Positions 8,183-16,636 of a stretch of DNA of 64,000 nt are shown in pieces. Origin of the DNA: CAYOSF01 sp964406605. Lineage in GTDB: Bacteria > Chloroflexota > Dehalococcoidia > DSTF01 > RBG-16-68-14. Under the pieces are notes generated by a model. That model had not been told where the DNA came from, made no database searches, and worked only from the letters and a program-made list of their open reading frames with translations. The DNA lies in NCBI GenBank assembly GCA_964406605.1, contig CAYOSF010000003.1:248001-312000 (forward strand), read 5' to 3'. Made by a program: the position numbers and the translations under genes. Each line of letters opens with the position of its first letter. The stretch's first letter is position 1.

Positions 8183-8881
8183 ATGAATCGCTTCTGGAAG
8201 ATAGGCCTCACGGTAGCGGCTGTCCTGATACTGGCCGTAGGTGCGGTCGGGTTCGTTTCGGCTCAGACCGATCACGAAGTCCTGGGATCCGACTTCGTCG
8301 CCCGACTCGCGGAGAAGCTGGGCATCACCGAAGAGGAGCTCCAGACGGCGATAGACGAGACCCAGTTGGACATGGTCGATGACGCGGTCGCCAACGACAA
8401 GCTGACCGAGGACCAGGCGAACCGCCTCCGGGACCGCATCGAGTCGGGTGAGGGGCTGTTTCCCTTCGGAGGGTTCGGCAAAGGCTTCGCGCTGGGTCGT
8501 GGCCTCGGCTACCTGAGCGTCAGGCTGGATGACGTGGCCGACTTCCTGGGGATGGATACCAGCGACCTGCGAGACGCCCTGGCCGGCGGCCAGACCCTGG
8601 CCGAGGTCGCCGAAGCGCAGGGCAAGAGCGCGGACGACCTGAAGGCGCACTTGCTGAGTCAGGTCGAGGACCGCGTGGCCCAGGCAGTGGATAACGGCAG
8701 CATCACGCAGGAGCAGGCGGACAGCATACTAGCCAATGCGCCGGACCGGATCGACGAGTTGATCAACCAAGCGGGGCCGATAGGACCCTGGGGCGGCGGT
8801 CGCGGACACGGGGGCGGTGGCTTCGGCTGGCCGTGCCGGCCTGAGTCCGAGTCCAACGGCGCGGAGGGCACGAGCTTCTAG
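8183..8881 (+). CDS. secreted helical-repeat protein, paralogue 2 of 2
   Basis: 232-residue homologue of the protein at 4669, with signal 'VAAVLILAVGAVGFVSAQ' and the same module order: 'FVARLAEKLGITEEELQTAI', 'KLTEDQANRLRDRIESGEG', 'FLGMDTSDLRDALAGGQTL', 'SITQEQADSILANAPDRID'. The tail is more Gly/His-rich and keeps a Cys. ATG 8183 is chosen because AGAGGAGGAAGGG precedes it; a longer frame upstream crosses the promoter. The matching promoters, coding regions and terminators of the two paralogues indicate duplication of a whole transcription unit, now separated by the apbE operon. Confidence 0.85.
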   Translation: MNRFWKIGLTVAAVLILAVGAVGFVSAQTDHEVLGSDFVARLAEKLGITEEELQTAIDETQLDMVDDAVANDKLTEDQANRLRDRIESGEGLFPFGGFGKGFALGRGLGYLSVRLDDVADFLGMDTSDLRDALAGGQTLAEVAEAQGKSADDLKAHLLSQVEDRVAQAVDNGSITQEQADSILANAPDRIDELINQAGPIGPWGGGRGHGGGGFGWPCRPESESNGAEGTSF

Positions 8882-8903
8882 ACCACACGGGGCCGCCTGC
8901 CGT

Positions 8904-8936
8904 ATGAGGGAGGCCATCGGCCTCCCTCATCTCTTG
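8904..8936 (+). terminator. rho-independent terminator after paralogue 2
   Basis: Perfect 12-bp stem ATGAGGGAGGCC / GGCCTCCCTCAT with a three-base loop, then CTCTTGT. Shares the core of the paralogue 1 terminator. Confidence 0.8.
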
Positions 8937-9013
8937 TCCGGCTGAACCAAGCTCTCCACGGTGCGTCGGGACGACGCGGACTGAGGCAGGGGACGTCGCC
9001 AATCGCAACAATT

Positions 9014-9056
9014 GTTACAGTTCCGCAACGACTTCCAAGTCGTGGCGTCGTACCGT
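9014..9056 (+). promoter_or_regulatory. promoter with 11-bp direct-repeat operator, copy d
   Basis: Half-sites GTTACAGTTCC and GCAACGACTTC (9014-9035), -10-like TACCGT at 9051-9056. It heads the run of genes that ends in the response regulator and histidine kinase, so it could provide autoregulation. Confidence 0.65.
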
Positions 9057-9115
9057 AGAAGCGCACAGGGCATTCGAAGGGGGAGCCAGCCCACAGGAAG
9101 GTGAGGGTTCGCGCC

Positions 9116-9409
9116 ATGGCAACGAGTGTGTTGGATCAAATCAACGGGCTATCGAAGGAGCGGTCGGAGCTCTACCTCCGGGCCGGTAACCACCAACTGA
9201 GCGGCCAAGACCTCCGGCAGCGCGTCGGTGAGATCCAGGGTGAGCTGGACCGACTCTGGGATCGACGGCGGCGGGAGCGAGCGGGGCGTTTGGAGGGCGT
9301 CGACCTGCTTGTCCGCCAAGCGTACGAGCAACTGTACGGCAAGGATTTCGACACGGAACCGGGTCCCGCTGGTGAAGAGACAGAGTCGGCCACCCGGCCG
9401 GCGGCGTAG
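9116..9409 (+). CDS. small charged helical protein (DUF2630-like)
   Basis: 97 residues, no signal peptide, strongly charged and helical: 'QRVGEIQGELDRLWDRRRRERAG' is the core pattern of DUF2630-type proteins, whose function is unknown. I chose ATG 9116 with AAGGTGAG ten bases upstream; GTG 9101 in frame is an alternative. First gene after operator copy d, upstream of the ABC exporter genes. Confidence 0.65.
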   Translation: MATSVLDQINGLSKERSELYLRAGNHQLSGQDLRQRVGEIQGELDRLWDRRRRERAGRLEGVDLLVRQAYEQLYGKDFDTEPGPAGEETESATRPAA

Positions 9410-9505
9410 AGATAGGTGTCCACTGGAGGGAGCGAGAGGAATGGCGCGACTGCAGGCAGCAGACAGCGATCGAAGTTGGAAGCGGGGCGCTGAGGGCGTT
9501 CCGCG

Positions 9506-10900
9506 ATGAGGACGGTCAGGCGCGCTCTCCGCGCGGTCATCCGGAGCCCGTTGCGCGCCAGCCTGCTCGTGGCCGTGCTAGCGGTGAGCGTGGGGCTCAC
9601 GCTCATCATGATCACGGTGAACGAGGCATTCTCCCAGCGGCTGGACGACGTCAAGGGACAAGTCGGGAGCAACGTCACGGTGAGGCCTGCGGGCAGTTTC
9701 GGGGGCGGCTTCCTCCGAGGTGACGACCAAGGGACGCCCGAAGGGGAGGTGACAACCATCCAACCCACCCAGGCCACACTCACCGACGAGGAGATCGACA
9801 AGCTGTGGTCCATTGATGGCGTTGTGGGCATCTCGAGAACCCTCACAGCCCGCTACACGGGCGATGAACTGGTCTCGGCGTCCGTGCAGCCGCCCGATCA
9901 GTCGGTGGGGAGCGCCCCCACTCCGGAGGGCCAGGCGGCGCCGGGCGGCGGCCAGTTCCAACGCCCGATACAGGTCACGGGCACCGACAACCCCTATGCT
10001 CTCACCACAACCGGCGTGAGCGATACGCAACTGACTGAGGGCCGCACCTTCAACGAGGACGAGGCCGACGCCCGGGTGGCCGTGCTCGGCTCGGACCTGG
10101 CTGAGGCGAACGGACTGGCTGTCGGTGACACGTTCGAGATGGAAGGTGAGACCGTCGAGGTGATCGGCGTGTTCACGAGCGGGACACGGTTTGGCGACAA
10201 TTCGATCTTCCTGCCGCTGAAGACGGCGCAGGGGCTGTTCGGACGCGAGGGCGAGGTCGACACAGCGGTCGTGCAGGCCGACAGCGTCGATCACGTAGAG
10301 CAGGTAGCGGCGGACATCCGTGCGCTGCTGGGCGAGGACGTGGTAGACGTCAGCACCGAGCTCTCGTCCTTCGAGGCCATCAACGCGCCGATCTCCGACG
10401 CCAAGGACAGCAGCCGGATCGGCATGTTCGCCGCCCTCGCGGCTAGCGCGGCGGTGATCTTGTTCTCGGTCGGCTTGGTCGCACGGCAGCGAGTGAGGGA
10501 GATCGGCATCCTGAAGTCCATCGGCGCGTCGAACTGGCATATCACCGCCCAGTTCGGGATCGAGACGGCGGTGCTGAGCGTCGTCGCGGCCCTGATCGGG
10601 GCGGTGGCGACGTTCCCGCTGGCTCAGACCGTTGCCAACGGTCTGGTGTCGGATTCTTCCACACCGACCGGCCCGGGCGGCTTCGGCCGTGACGTCGTCG
10701 CGGGAGTCGGCGGTCGAGTAGTGGTGAGCGGGCGCGTTCCGGCAGCCGGCGGGTTCTTGGGCGATGTCGATGTCGCCGTCTCGCCCGAGGTGTTCCTCTA
10801 TGCCCTGGTGATAGCGGTGGGTCTGGCTGTCATCGCCAGCGTGGTGCTGGCCTGGTACGCGGGCCGCGTCAAGCCGGCGGAGGTGTTGCGATATGAATGA
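9506..10900 (+). CDS. ABC transporter permease, MacB/FtsX family
   Basis: 464-residue permease with the four-helix MacB topology: one N-terminal helix (about residues 15-35, 'LLVAVLAVSVGLTLIMITV'), a large extracytoplasmic domain (about 40-300), then three helices near 305-330, 350-385 and 430-455, with 'VGLVARQRVREIGILKSIGAS', the typical FtsX coupling region. Such permeases work with a LolD-like ATPase in lipoprotein release, efflux or mechanotransmission. The ATPase gene overlaps its 3' end by eight bases. A Gly-rich and Thr/Pro-rich insert sits in the periplasmic domain. The substrate is unknown. Confidence 0.9.
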   Translation: MRTVRRALRAVIRSPLRASLLVAVLAVSVGLTLIMITVNEAFSQRLDDVKGQVGSNVTVRPAGSFGGGFLRGDDQGTPEGEVTTIQPTQATLTDEEIDKLWSIDGVVGISRTLTARYTGDELVSASVQPPDQSVGSAPTPEGQAAPGGGQFQRPIQVTGTDNPYALTTTGVSDTQLTEGRTFNEDEADARVAVLGSDLAEANGLAVGDTFEMEGETVEVIGVFTSGTRFGDNSIFLPLKTAQGLFGREGEVDTAVVQADSVDHVEQVAADIRALLGEDVVDVSTELSSFEAINAPISDAKDSSRIGMFAALAASAAVILFSVGLVARQRVREIGILKSIGASNWHITAQFGIETAVLSVVAALIGAVATFPLAQTVANGLVSDSSTPTGPGGFGRDVVAGVGGRVVVSGRVPAAGGFLGDVDVAVSPEVFLYALVIAVGLAVIASVVLAWYAGRVKPAEVLRYE

Positions 10901-11693
10901 CGCACTGCCCAACGAAAACGGCTTCGTCGCGGAGGCTCGCGACCTGAAGAAGTACTTCCAGACCGGTCCGGCGACTGTGAAAGCCGTGGACGGCGTGAGC
11001 TTCCGCATCCCGAGAGGTACGATCGTGGCGCTGCAGGGGCCCAGCGGGTGTGGCAAGAGCACGTTGCTCAACCTGATGGGCGCGCTGGACCGGCCGGATG
11101 CCGGGGAGTTGCTGGTCGACGATATCAGCGTCGGCGATCTGAGCGGCCATGCGGAGGTGACCTATCGACGGTGCAAGGTCGGCTTCGTCTTCCAGCAGTT
11201 CAATCTCATTCCGCATCTTTCGGCTCTCGAGAACGTCGCTCTTCCGATGGAGCTGTCGGGCGAGAGCGTGGACGGCCGCCCGGCGGACCTGCTGAGCCGC
11301 GTCGGGCTGGCGGAAGACCGCCACGGGCGCCGGCCGGCAAGGCTGTCCGGCGGGGAGCAGCAACGCGTCGCGATTGCCAGGGCGCTGGCGAACGATCCGC
11401 CGCTGCTGCTCGCGGATGAGCCGACGGCGAACCTCGACTCGAAGACCGGCCAGCTTATCGTCGACTTGCTGCGCAGTCTGCGGGCGGAGAACCGCACCGT
11501 ACTGATCGCCACGCACGACGAGGCCATCGCCGGAACAGCGGATCTCGTCATGGAGATGAGCGACGGCCAGATCGTCGCTTCCAGATTGCAGCGAAAGGAA
11601 CAGCCTGAGGAAGCGGTCCCGGAAGGACGCCGGCGTGGCGGTGGGGGGTTCTGGGATCGTCTCAGACGCGGTCTTGATGAGTTCGGGCGCTGA
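10893..11693 (+). CDS. ABC transporter ATP-binding protein, LolD/MacB type
   Basis: 266-residue ATPase. Walker A 'GPSGCGKSTLLNL' (about residue 50), Q-loop 'FVFQQFNLIP', signature 'LSGGEQQRVAIARAL', Walker B 'LLLADEPTANLD' and H-loop 'IATHDE' are intact. The order of motifs and the 'ANLD' ending of Walker B are typical of the MacB/LolD/FtsE group. Its ATG overlaps the permease stop, so the two form one exporter. The C-terminal 45 residues are a basic, Gly-rich extension beyond the normal domain. Confidence 0.93.
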   Translation: MNDALPNENGFVAEARDLKKYFQTGPATVKAVDGVSFRIPRGTIVALQGPSGCGKSTLLNLMGALDRPDAGELLVDDISVGDLSGHAEVTYRRCKVGFVFQQFNLIPHLSALENVALPMELSGESVDGRPADLLSRVGLAEDRHGRRPARLSGGEQQRVAIARALANDPPLLLADEPTANLDSKTGQLIVDLLRSLRAENRTVLIATHDEAIAGTADLVMEMSDGQIVASRLQRKEQPEEAVPEGRRRGGGGFWDRLRRGLDEFGR

Positions 11694-11831
11694 GCGCCGT
11701 GAGCGTGCCCGCGAGGGCTTGCCAGAAAGCCGGGCCAGAGTGCCGGCGCGCTCATCGGCGCCACGAGCAGCGCTCTCATCGGTGAAGCGCACGCCAGAGA
11801 GTTGAGCGGGGAGCGGGAAAGGAAAGCTATC

Positions 11832-13022
11832 ATGGGAATTCGAATGACGCTGGCCGCCATCGTGGCGAGCGTTGTGCTGAGCGCTGGCACCGCCATTGTG
11901 GTGGTCCAGCTTTGGCCGGATGACAACGGGGAGGCCGAGACGGTCTCGACCGTCGATTCGACGCCTACCGCATCATCGGCCTCCAGTCGAGACGGCCAGT
12001 CTTCGAGCGCGTTGTCTCTCGATACCGACTGTCTTTCGGCCGTGGACATCTACCAAGAGCTTCGACCCGCGGTGGTTGAGATCACCAGCACTATCGCCGG
12101 CCGGGGTGCGTTCATGCCTCAGGCGGAAGGATCGGGCAGCGGCATCGTGATCGATGAGTTGGGCTCCATTCTCACCAACTATCATGTCATCTCCGGGGCC
12201 GATAGCCTGGAGGTCACGTTCGCGGACGGTTCCGTGGCATCGGCGGAGGTGGTAGGCACCGACCCGGGCAACGATTTGGCGGTCATTCGAGCCGACGTGT
12301 CGGACCAAACGTTGACCGTTGCGCCGCTGGGAAACTCGGATGACCTTCGAGTCGGCGATCCCGTTCTCGCCATCGGCAACCCGTTCAACCTAGAGGGAAC
12401 GCTCACCCAAGGCATCGTCAGCGCCCTGGGCCGCACCTACGCGCCGCAGAACGGCACGCGGCCCATTCGCGACATGATCCAGACGGACGCGCCCGTGAAC
12501 CCGGGCAACTCTGGTGGGCCACTCGTGGATTGCCAGGGCGAAGTCATCGGCATCAATACGCTGCTGGAGAATCCAACAGGGGACAGCGTTAACGTAGGCG
12601 TAGCGTTCGCCGTCCCGGTGAACAGCGTCAGCGCGTCGTTGCCTGACATGCTGGCCGGGATGACGGTGAGCCACCCCTGGCTGGGAATAGCCGGTCAGGA
12701 GGTCACCCCGGCGCTGGCGAACGACGTCGGTCTGTCGGTGAAGAGCGGCGTGTACGTCTCGTACGTGGCGTCTGGAGGTCCCGCGGAGAAGGCCGGCGTA
12801 CGAGGGGCGTTCCGCTCCGAGGAAGAGGCGGCGCAGAGTCCGGCGATTCCCAGCGGCGGTGATGTCATCACCGCCGCCGACGGCCAGACCGTCGGCAGTG
12901 TGGAAGAGCTGGCCGGCTACCTGGACAGGGAGAAGAAGCCCGGCGATACCGTCAAGCTGTTGATCGTTCGGGACGGCGAGAAGCTGACCATCGAGGCGAC
13001 GCTCGCGGAGTGGCCGGACTAG
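11832..13022 (+). CDS. HtrA/DegP-type serine protease with PDZ domain
   Basis: 396-residue envelope protease with an N-terminal signal anchor ('LAAIVASVVLSAGTAIVVVQL') and a Ser/Thr linker. The trypsin-like domain shows the catalytic triad: His118 in 'LTNYHVISGA', Asp148 in 'PGNDLAVIRAD', Ser227 in 'NPGNSGGPLVD'. A single PDZ domain follows (about 290-390, 'GVYVSYVASGGPAEKAGV' ... 'GDVITAADGQTV'). ATG 11832 with AAAGGAAAG is preferred to the in-frame TTG at 11802. Degrades or guards misfolded envelope proteins in known cases; here it sits between the ABC exporter and the two-component system. Confidence 0.94.
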   Translation: MGIRMTLAAIVASVVLSAGTAIVVVQLWPDDNGEAETVSTVDSTPTASSASSRDGQSSSALSLDTDCLSAVDIYQELRPAVVEITSTIAGRGAFMPQAEGSGSGIVIDELGSILTNYHVISGADSLEVTFADGSVASAEVVGTDPGNDLAVIRADVSDQTLTVAPLGNSDDLRVGDPVLAIGNPFNLEGTLTQGIVSALGRTYAPQNGTRPIRDMIQTDAPVNPGNSGGPLVDCQGEVIGINTLLENPTGDSVNVGVAFAVPVNSVSASLPDMLAGMTVSHPWLGIAGQEVTPALANDVGLSVKSGVYVSYVASGGPAEKAGVRGAFRSEEEAAQSPAIPSGGDVITAADGQTVGSVEELAGYLDREKKPGDTVKLLIVRDGEKLTIEATLAEWPD

Positions 13023-13054
13023 GACGAGGAGGCAAGAAAGAGGACCGCAGTTCG

Positions 13055-13367
13055 GTGTCCGTTGTGTCCAGGACCTGGAGTCGCCTGCCCATCCAGAGGC
13101 TCCGAGAGCCCGCCTTTAGGCTGCCGGTTGCAGAGGGGCTGATCGGCGTCGTGATCTTCGCGATCGCGCTTGCGGTGTACAATGCCGCGCTGACGCCCAG
13201 CCTCTCGTACCGGAGCTTCGAAGGCGATGAGCCGGCCACCATCCCGCATCAGGTCGGGCTGGCACACATGACCGGCTATCCCCTCTATACGTTGGTGGGG
13301 AAGCTGTCTACGTCCTACCCGTGGGCGACGTGGCTTACCGAGTGAATCTAATGTCGGCTCCAGGCGC
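13055..13367 (+). pseudogene. remnant of a DUF2723-type membrane protein gene
   Basis: The frame reads a basic leader, a membrane helix 'GLIGVVIFAIALAVYNAALTP' and 'GLAHMTGYPLYTLVGKL', the N-terminal signature of DUF2723 glycosyltransferase-like membrane proteins. Near 13305-13315 the frame shifts: the family continuation 'LPVGDVAYRVNLMSA' is read in another frame at 13315-13359, after which homology stops. Only about 100 of the several hundred residues expected remain, so this is a frameshifted, truncated relic between htrA and the response regulator. Confidence 0.72.
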
Positions 13368-13442
13368 GGCCGGCCGTGCTCCCCCGAGGGCCACGACGCC
13401 CAAGTCCGTGCGCGGTAGCTCCGGTACAATATCGGAGGAAAG

Positions 13443-14138
13443 ATGACTAGCTCCGCCGATGGTGACCTCATCCTGGTGGCGGACGACGAAGAGCACATCG
13501 TCGAGCTCGTGTCGATGTACTTGCAGCGCGCGGGCTATCGCGTCGAGGCTGCGTTCGACGGCGACGAGACGCTGCGGAAGACCACCGAGCTGCGCCCGGC
13601 GCTGCTGGTGTTGGACATCATGATGCCCGGGCCGGACGGCCTGCAGGTCTGTCGCGCGCTGCGTCGCCGCAGCGACGTGCCTATCGTACTGCTTACGGCC
13701 CGCACCTCGGACGTGGACAAGATCGCCGGTCTGCGTTTCGGCGCCGACGACTACATCACGAAGCCCTTCAACCCGGACGAGCTGGTGGCGCGCGTCGATG
13801 CCGTGCTGCGGCGCGCCCGCAGCGGCCCGCCCCAGCCGGAGCAGGAGCGACTCCAATTGGGTGGTCTGGATCTGGACGTGCCGGGTCGTGAGGCGACCAT
13901 CGATGGCAAGCCCGCCTCGCTCACGCCCAAGGAGTTCGACCTGCTGGTCACGTTCGCCCGCTTCCCCAACGTCGTCCTCGACCGAGAGCAATTGCTGGAC
14001 CTCGTCTGGGGCACGTCGTTCTACGCCCTGCGCACCGTGGACGTCCACGTGGCTCGACTGCGAGAGAAGCTGAAGGGGAGCACGCTGCACATCGAGACGG
14101 TATGGGGCACGGGCTATCGCCTGGCAGCGGAGGTATAG
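13443..14138 (+). CDS. two-component response regulator, OmpR/PhoB family
   Basis: 231 residues. Receiver domain with acidic pocket 'VADDEEH', phospho-acceptor Asp58 in 'LLVLDIMMPGPDG', Thr in 'VLLTART' and Lys in 'YITKPFNPDEL'; C-terminal winged helix with 'LTPKEFDLLVTFARFPNVV', recognition helix 'VDVHVARLREKL' and 'ETVWGTGYRLA'. GGAGGAAAG precedes the ATG and a -10-like TACAAT lies just upstream (about 13421). OmpR-type regulators bind head-to-tail direct repeats with about 11-bp period, which matches the four operators at 4.6-9.0 kb. The kinase gene follows one base after the stop. Confidence 0.95.
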   Translation: MTSSADGDLILVADDEEHIVELVSMYLQRAGYRVEAAFDGDETLRKTTELRPALLVLDIMMPGPDGLQVCRALRRRSDVPIVLLTARTSDVDKIAGLRFGADDYITKPFNPDELVARVDAVLRRARSGPPQPEQERLQLGGLDLDVPGREATIDGKPASLTPKEFDLLVTFARFPNVVLDREQLLDLVWGTSFYALRTVDVHVARLREKLKGSTLHIETVWGTGYRLAAEV

Positions 14139-14139
14139 C

Positions 14140-15603
14140 GTGGAATCGCGCGGAAGCGGGCTCTTCAGTCTCCAGACCAAGCTGATGGTTGCGTTCGGCG
14201 TCGTGGTGCTGGTGGCGCTGATGCTGGCGGGCGGCGTCTTCGTTTTCGTGCGTCGCGGCGACCAGGAGCAACAGGAGCTGGACCGGGTGATCGCCGCGTC
14301 GCCTTCTATCCACGCCGTGTTCGGCGTCCTTCTGGAGCGGGGAACAGCGCCGGCAGTGCTGACGGAGTTCGTCGACGAGGCCGCGGCCACATTCGACGTG
14401 CGCATCCTGCTGGTCGACCGGACGAGCGGTGTGGTGGAGATGGACAGCGGGGGCGGGCTCATCGGCGAGCAGCTCACGCTTCCGCAAGAGATTTCGGTGG
14501 AGCGTCCAGGGCGCGGGCGGCCGTATGTCTCGTGGGAACCCGAGCCCGGGAGTCCCGGGAGCGATCTGATCCTGGTGTCGGCCCAGACGGGTGGGGGGCT
14601 CAGACGGTTCGGAGCCCCGAATGAGCAGATCGCGTTGCTCCTGGCCGTGCCGGAGGCCACGATCGCCGGGGCCTGGCGGGGGCTGTTGCCCGCGCTGGGC
14701 GTCGCAGCCGCCATCGCCCTGCCCGTCGCCGCGCTGCTGGCGATCTTCGTCGCGCGCTACATCACGCGGCCTCTCCAGCAGCTCACGGTGGCGTCGCAGC
14801 GGATGGCGGAAGGTAGCTTCGACGTGCAGGTCTCGGTCGACCGCAGCGACGAGGTGGGCCGGCTGGCGCAGGCGTTCTCCAGCATGAGCCGTCGGGTGGG
14901 CGATGCGCACACGCAGATGCGCCAGTTGGTGGCCAACGTCTCGCACGACCTGAAGACGCCGCTCACCTCCATCCTGGGCTTCTCGCAGGCGCTGCGCGAC
15001 GGCCGCACAGACGATGGGGAAGACGCCAGGCGGATGGGAGGCGTGATCTACGACGAGGCGACGCGGCTCAGCAGCCGCCTCGACGACCTGCTCTACATCT
15101 CGGAGCTGGAGTCGGGCCAGACGCTCCTCCAGCGGGATGAGATAGACGTGCGGCGGCTGGTCGAGAGCGAGGTGGGTCGCATTGAGCCGGAGGTGACCGC
15201 CCGCGACGTCGGCCTCGGTGTCGACCTCCCGGAAGACATCACTGTGAATGGCGACGGCGCAAAGCTGGAGCGCGCCTTTGAGAACGTGCTGGACAACGCG
15301 GCCAAGTACACTCCCTCCGGCGGCGAGATCCGCGTTCGAGCATATGTAGAGCCCGGCGCGCCGGGCCGCGCCTGCGTCGAGGTGGCCAACACCGCCACCA
15401 ACATCACCGACGAGGAGCTGCCGCGTTTGTTCGACCGCTTCTACCGGCGTGAGCGTACGGGCAAGCGGGAGGGCCCCTCCAGGGGCTCCGGGCTCGGCCT
15501 CCCCATCGCCCGCGACCTCGTCGAGCTGCACGGCGGCACGCTGACGGCCTCGCTGAACGAGGGCGAGATCGTCTTCACCATCCGGCTGCCGATCAAGGCC
15601 TGA
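14140..15603 (+). CDS. sensor histidine kinase
   Basis: 487-residue membrane kinase starting at GTG, one base after the response regulator gene. First membrane helix about residues 14-38, extracytoplasmic sensor about 40-177, second helix about 180-207, HAMP about 208-260 ('VASQRMAEGSFDVQVSVDRS'), dimerisation domain with phospho-His269 in 'NVSHDLKTPLTSILGFSQ', and an ATPase domain with N-box 'NVLDNAAKYTP' and G2 box 'GSGLGLPIARDLV'. The sensor domain has no recognised ligand fold. Its location with HtrA, an exporter and secreted repeat proteins suggests sensing of envelope stress, which is inference. Confidence 0.95.
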   Translation: MESRGSGLFSLQTKLMVAFGVVVLVALMLAGGVFVFVRRGDQEQQELDRVIAASPSIHAVFGVLLERGTAPAVLTEFVDEAAATFDVRILLVDRTSGVVEMDSGGGLIGEQLTLPQEISVERPGRGRPYVSWEPEPGSPGSDLILVSAQTGGGLRRFGAPNEQIALLLAVPEATIAGAWRGLLPALGVAAAIALPVAALLAIFVARYITRPLQQLTVASQRMAEGSFDVQVSVDRSDEVGRLAQAFSSMSRRVGDAHTQMRQLVANVSHDLKTPLTSILGFSQALRDGRTDDGEDARRMGGVIYDEATRLSSRLDDLLYISELESGQTLLQRDEIDVRRLVESEVGRIEPEVTARDVGLGVDLPEDITVNGDGAKLERAFENVLDNAAKYTPSGGEIRVRAYVEPGAPGRACVEVANTATNITDEELPRLFDRFYRRERTGKREGPSRGSGLGLPIARDLVELHGGTLTASLNEGEIVFTIRLPIKA

Positions 15604-15686
15604 GCCCTCAAAGGCTTGTCTCACCGCCAATAGCCGTCCGACTCACTCCGCGTCCCGTAGGTTGCCGACCATCGAGAAGGGGGAGT

Positions 15687-15740
15687 CCAGAGGGGGAAAG
15701 CCCCCTCTGGTGGGGGTCTGGGGGTACCCCCCAGATTCAA
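15687..15740. repeat. double palindrome rich in G/C runs
   Basis: A perfect 10-bp hairpin CCAGAGGGGG/CCCCCTCTGG (15687-15710) is followed directly by a second palindrome CTGGGGGTACCCCCCAG (about 15719-15735). It sits after the kinase gene and could act as a terminator, but two adjacent G-run palindromes look like a dispersed repetitive element. Only one copy is in this window. Confidence 0.55.
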
Positions 15741-15793
15741 CAATCATCTCTGGGCGGGTGGGTGGGATAGAGGACGCGAGTCTACTCGGCGGT

Positions 15794-16300
15794 CTACCGG
15801 CGCGCCTGCTCCACCGCCCGCCACACCTCGCCGTCGGAGCGAAGGAAACGCATCACCTGGCTGGTGGTGAGCCCGAGCGCCCGCGCCGCCCCGGCGTAGC
15901 GGCCTTCCGCCGCCTCCAGCGCGTCCAGCACCGTCGCCACGACGAGCGGGTAGGCCGGGTTGTGCCGGTTGACGGCCAGATCGCCTCTGGGGCCGCGCTG
16001 CGCCAGGAACTCCGCCGGCAACTTCGGCGATTCCAGGTCGAACGGCGCGCGCACCTCCAGCGCGATGCGCCCCCGCAGCCGCCGGAGGGCGCGGACGCGG
16101 TTCTCCTGCAGCGAACGCGACTCATCGGCATGGACAGAGACGCCGCTGTCGGGATGGCGGAAGCGTACCGCGGTCTCCACCTTGTTGCGCCGCTGCCCAC
16201 CCGGCCCGCTCGCCTTGTACCGCTCCTCCAGGCACGCCTTCCGCAGCGCGGCGTCATCGAGCCGGAGCCAGGCATTGCGGGTGGAGGTGGTCGTGGTCAT
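15794..16300 (-). CDS. release factor-like protein with RF-1 (GGQ) domain
   Basis: 168-residue small protein with the peptidyl-tRNA hydrolysis motif 'ASGPGGQRRNKVETAVRF' (about residues 30-47), which in release factors and ArfB/YaeJ rescue proteins enters the peptidyl transferase centre. It has no codon-recognition domain, so a ribosome-rescue or PrfH-like role is likely. The C-terminus is not the basic tail of ArfB but a helical 'ALGLTTSQVMRFLRSDGEVW' segment. The start is unsure: ATG 16300 gives the conserved length, and an in-frame ATG at 16339 adds 13 residues; neither has a strong ribosome site. Confidence 0.82.
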   Translation of the reverse strand: MTTTTSTRNAWLRLDDAALRKACLEERYKASGPGGQRRNKVETAVRFRHPDSGVSVHADESRSLQENRVRALRRLRGRIALEVRAPFDLESPKLPAEFLAQRGPRGDLAVNRHNPAYPLVVATVLDALEAAEGRYAGAARALGLTTSQVMRFLRSDGEVWRAVEQARR

Positions 16301-16357
16301 GGCGCGTGCCCGGTCATGATCCTTCGGCGACCTCGGCATAGACGGTGTCAGGACGCG

Positions 16358-16636
16358 CTACCTCTGCGCTTTGTACTGGTCGATGCATTCCTCGGCCCAG
16401 CCCACGATGTACTTGGCGGCTAGGCGCCACGCGGATTCCTGAGCGCCCAGACGGAGTTCGTCTCTTGCCGTTTCAACGGCCTCAAACACATTGTCCTCGC
16501 CCAGGTTTCGAATCACGACAGGGACAAACAACCGGAAGTCACTTGTCACAGGGGAAATGAAGCTTTCGGGGCAACCTTGACGACGCAACGATGCCTGAAA
16601 CTCCGCTTGATCGAAGACTCTCGGACGCTTGGTCAT
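16358..16636 (-). CDS. conserved-looking small protein, unknown function
   Basis: 92 residues, soluble, mixed charge, no motif that I recognise ('VFDQAEFQASLRRQGCPESF' start, 'WAEECIDQYKAQR' end). The ATG at 16636 follows a strong GGAAGGGAGG ribosome site and codon use matches its neighbours, which supports a real gene. It lies upstream of the RF-like gene on the same strand, 57 bases from its stop to the longer RF-like start region. Confidence 0.6.
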   Translation of the reverse strand: MTKRPRVFDQAEFQASLRRQGCPESFISPVTSDFRLFVPVVIRNLGEDNVFEAVETARDELRLGAQESAWRLAAKYIVGWAEECIDQYKAQR

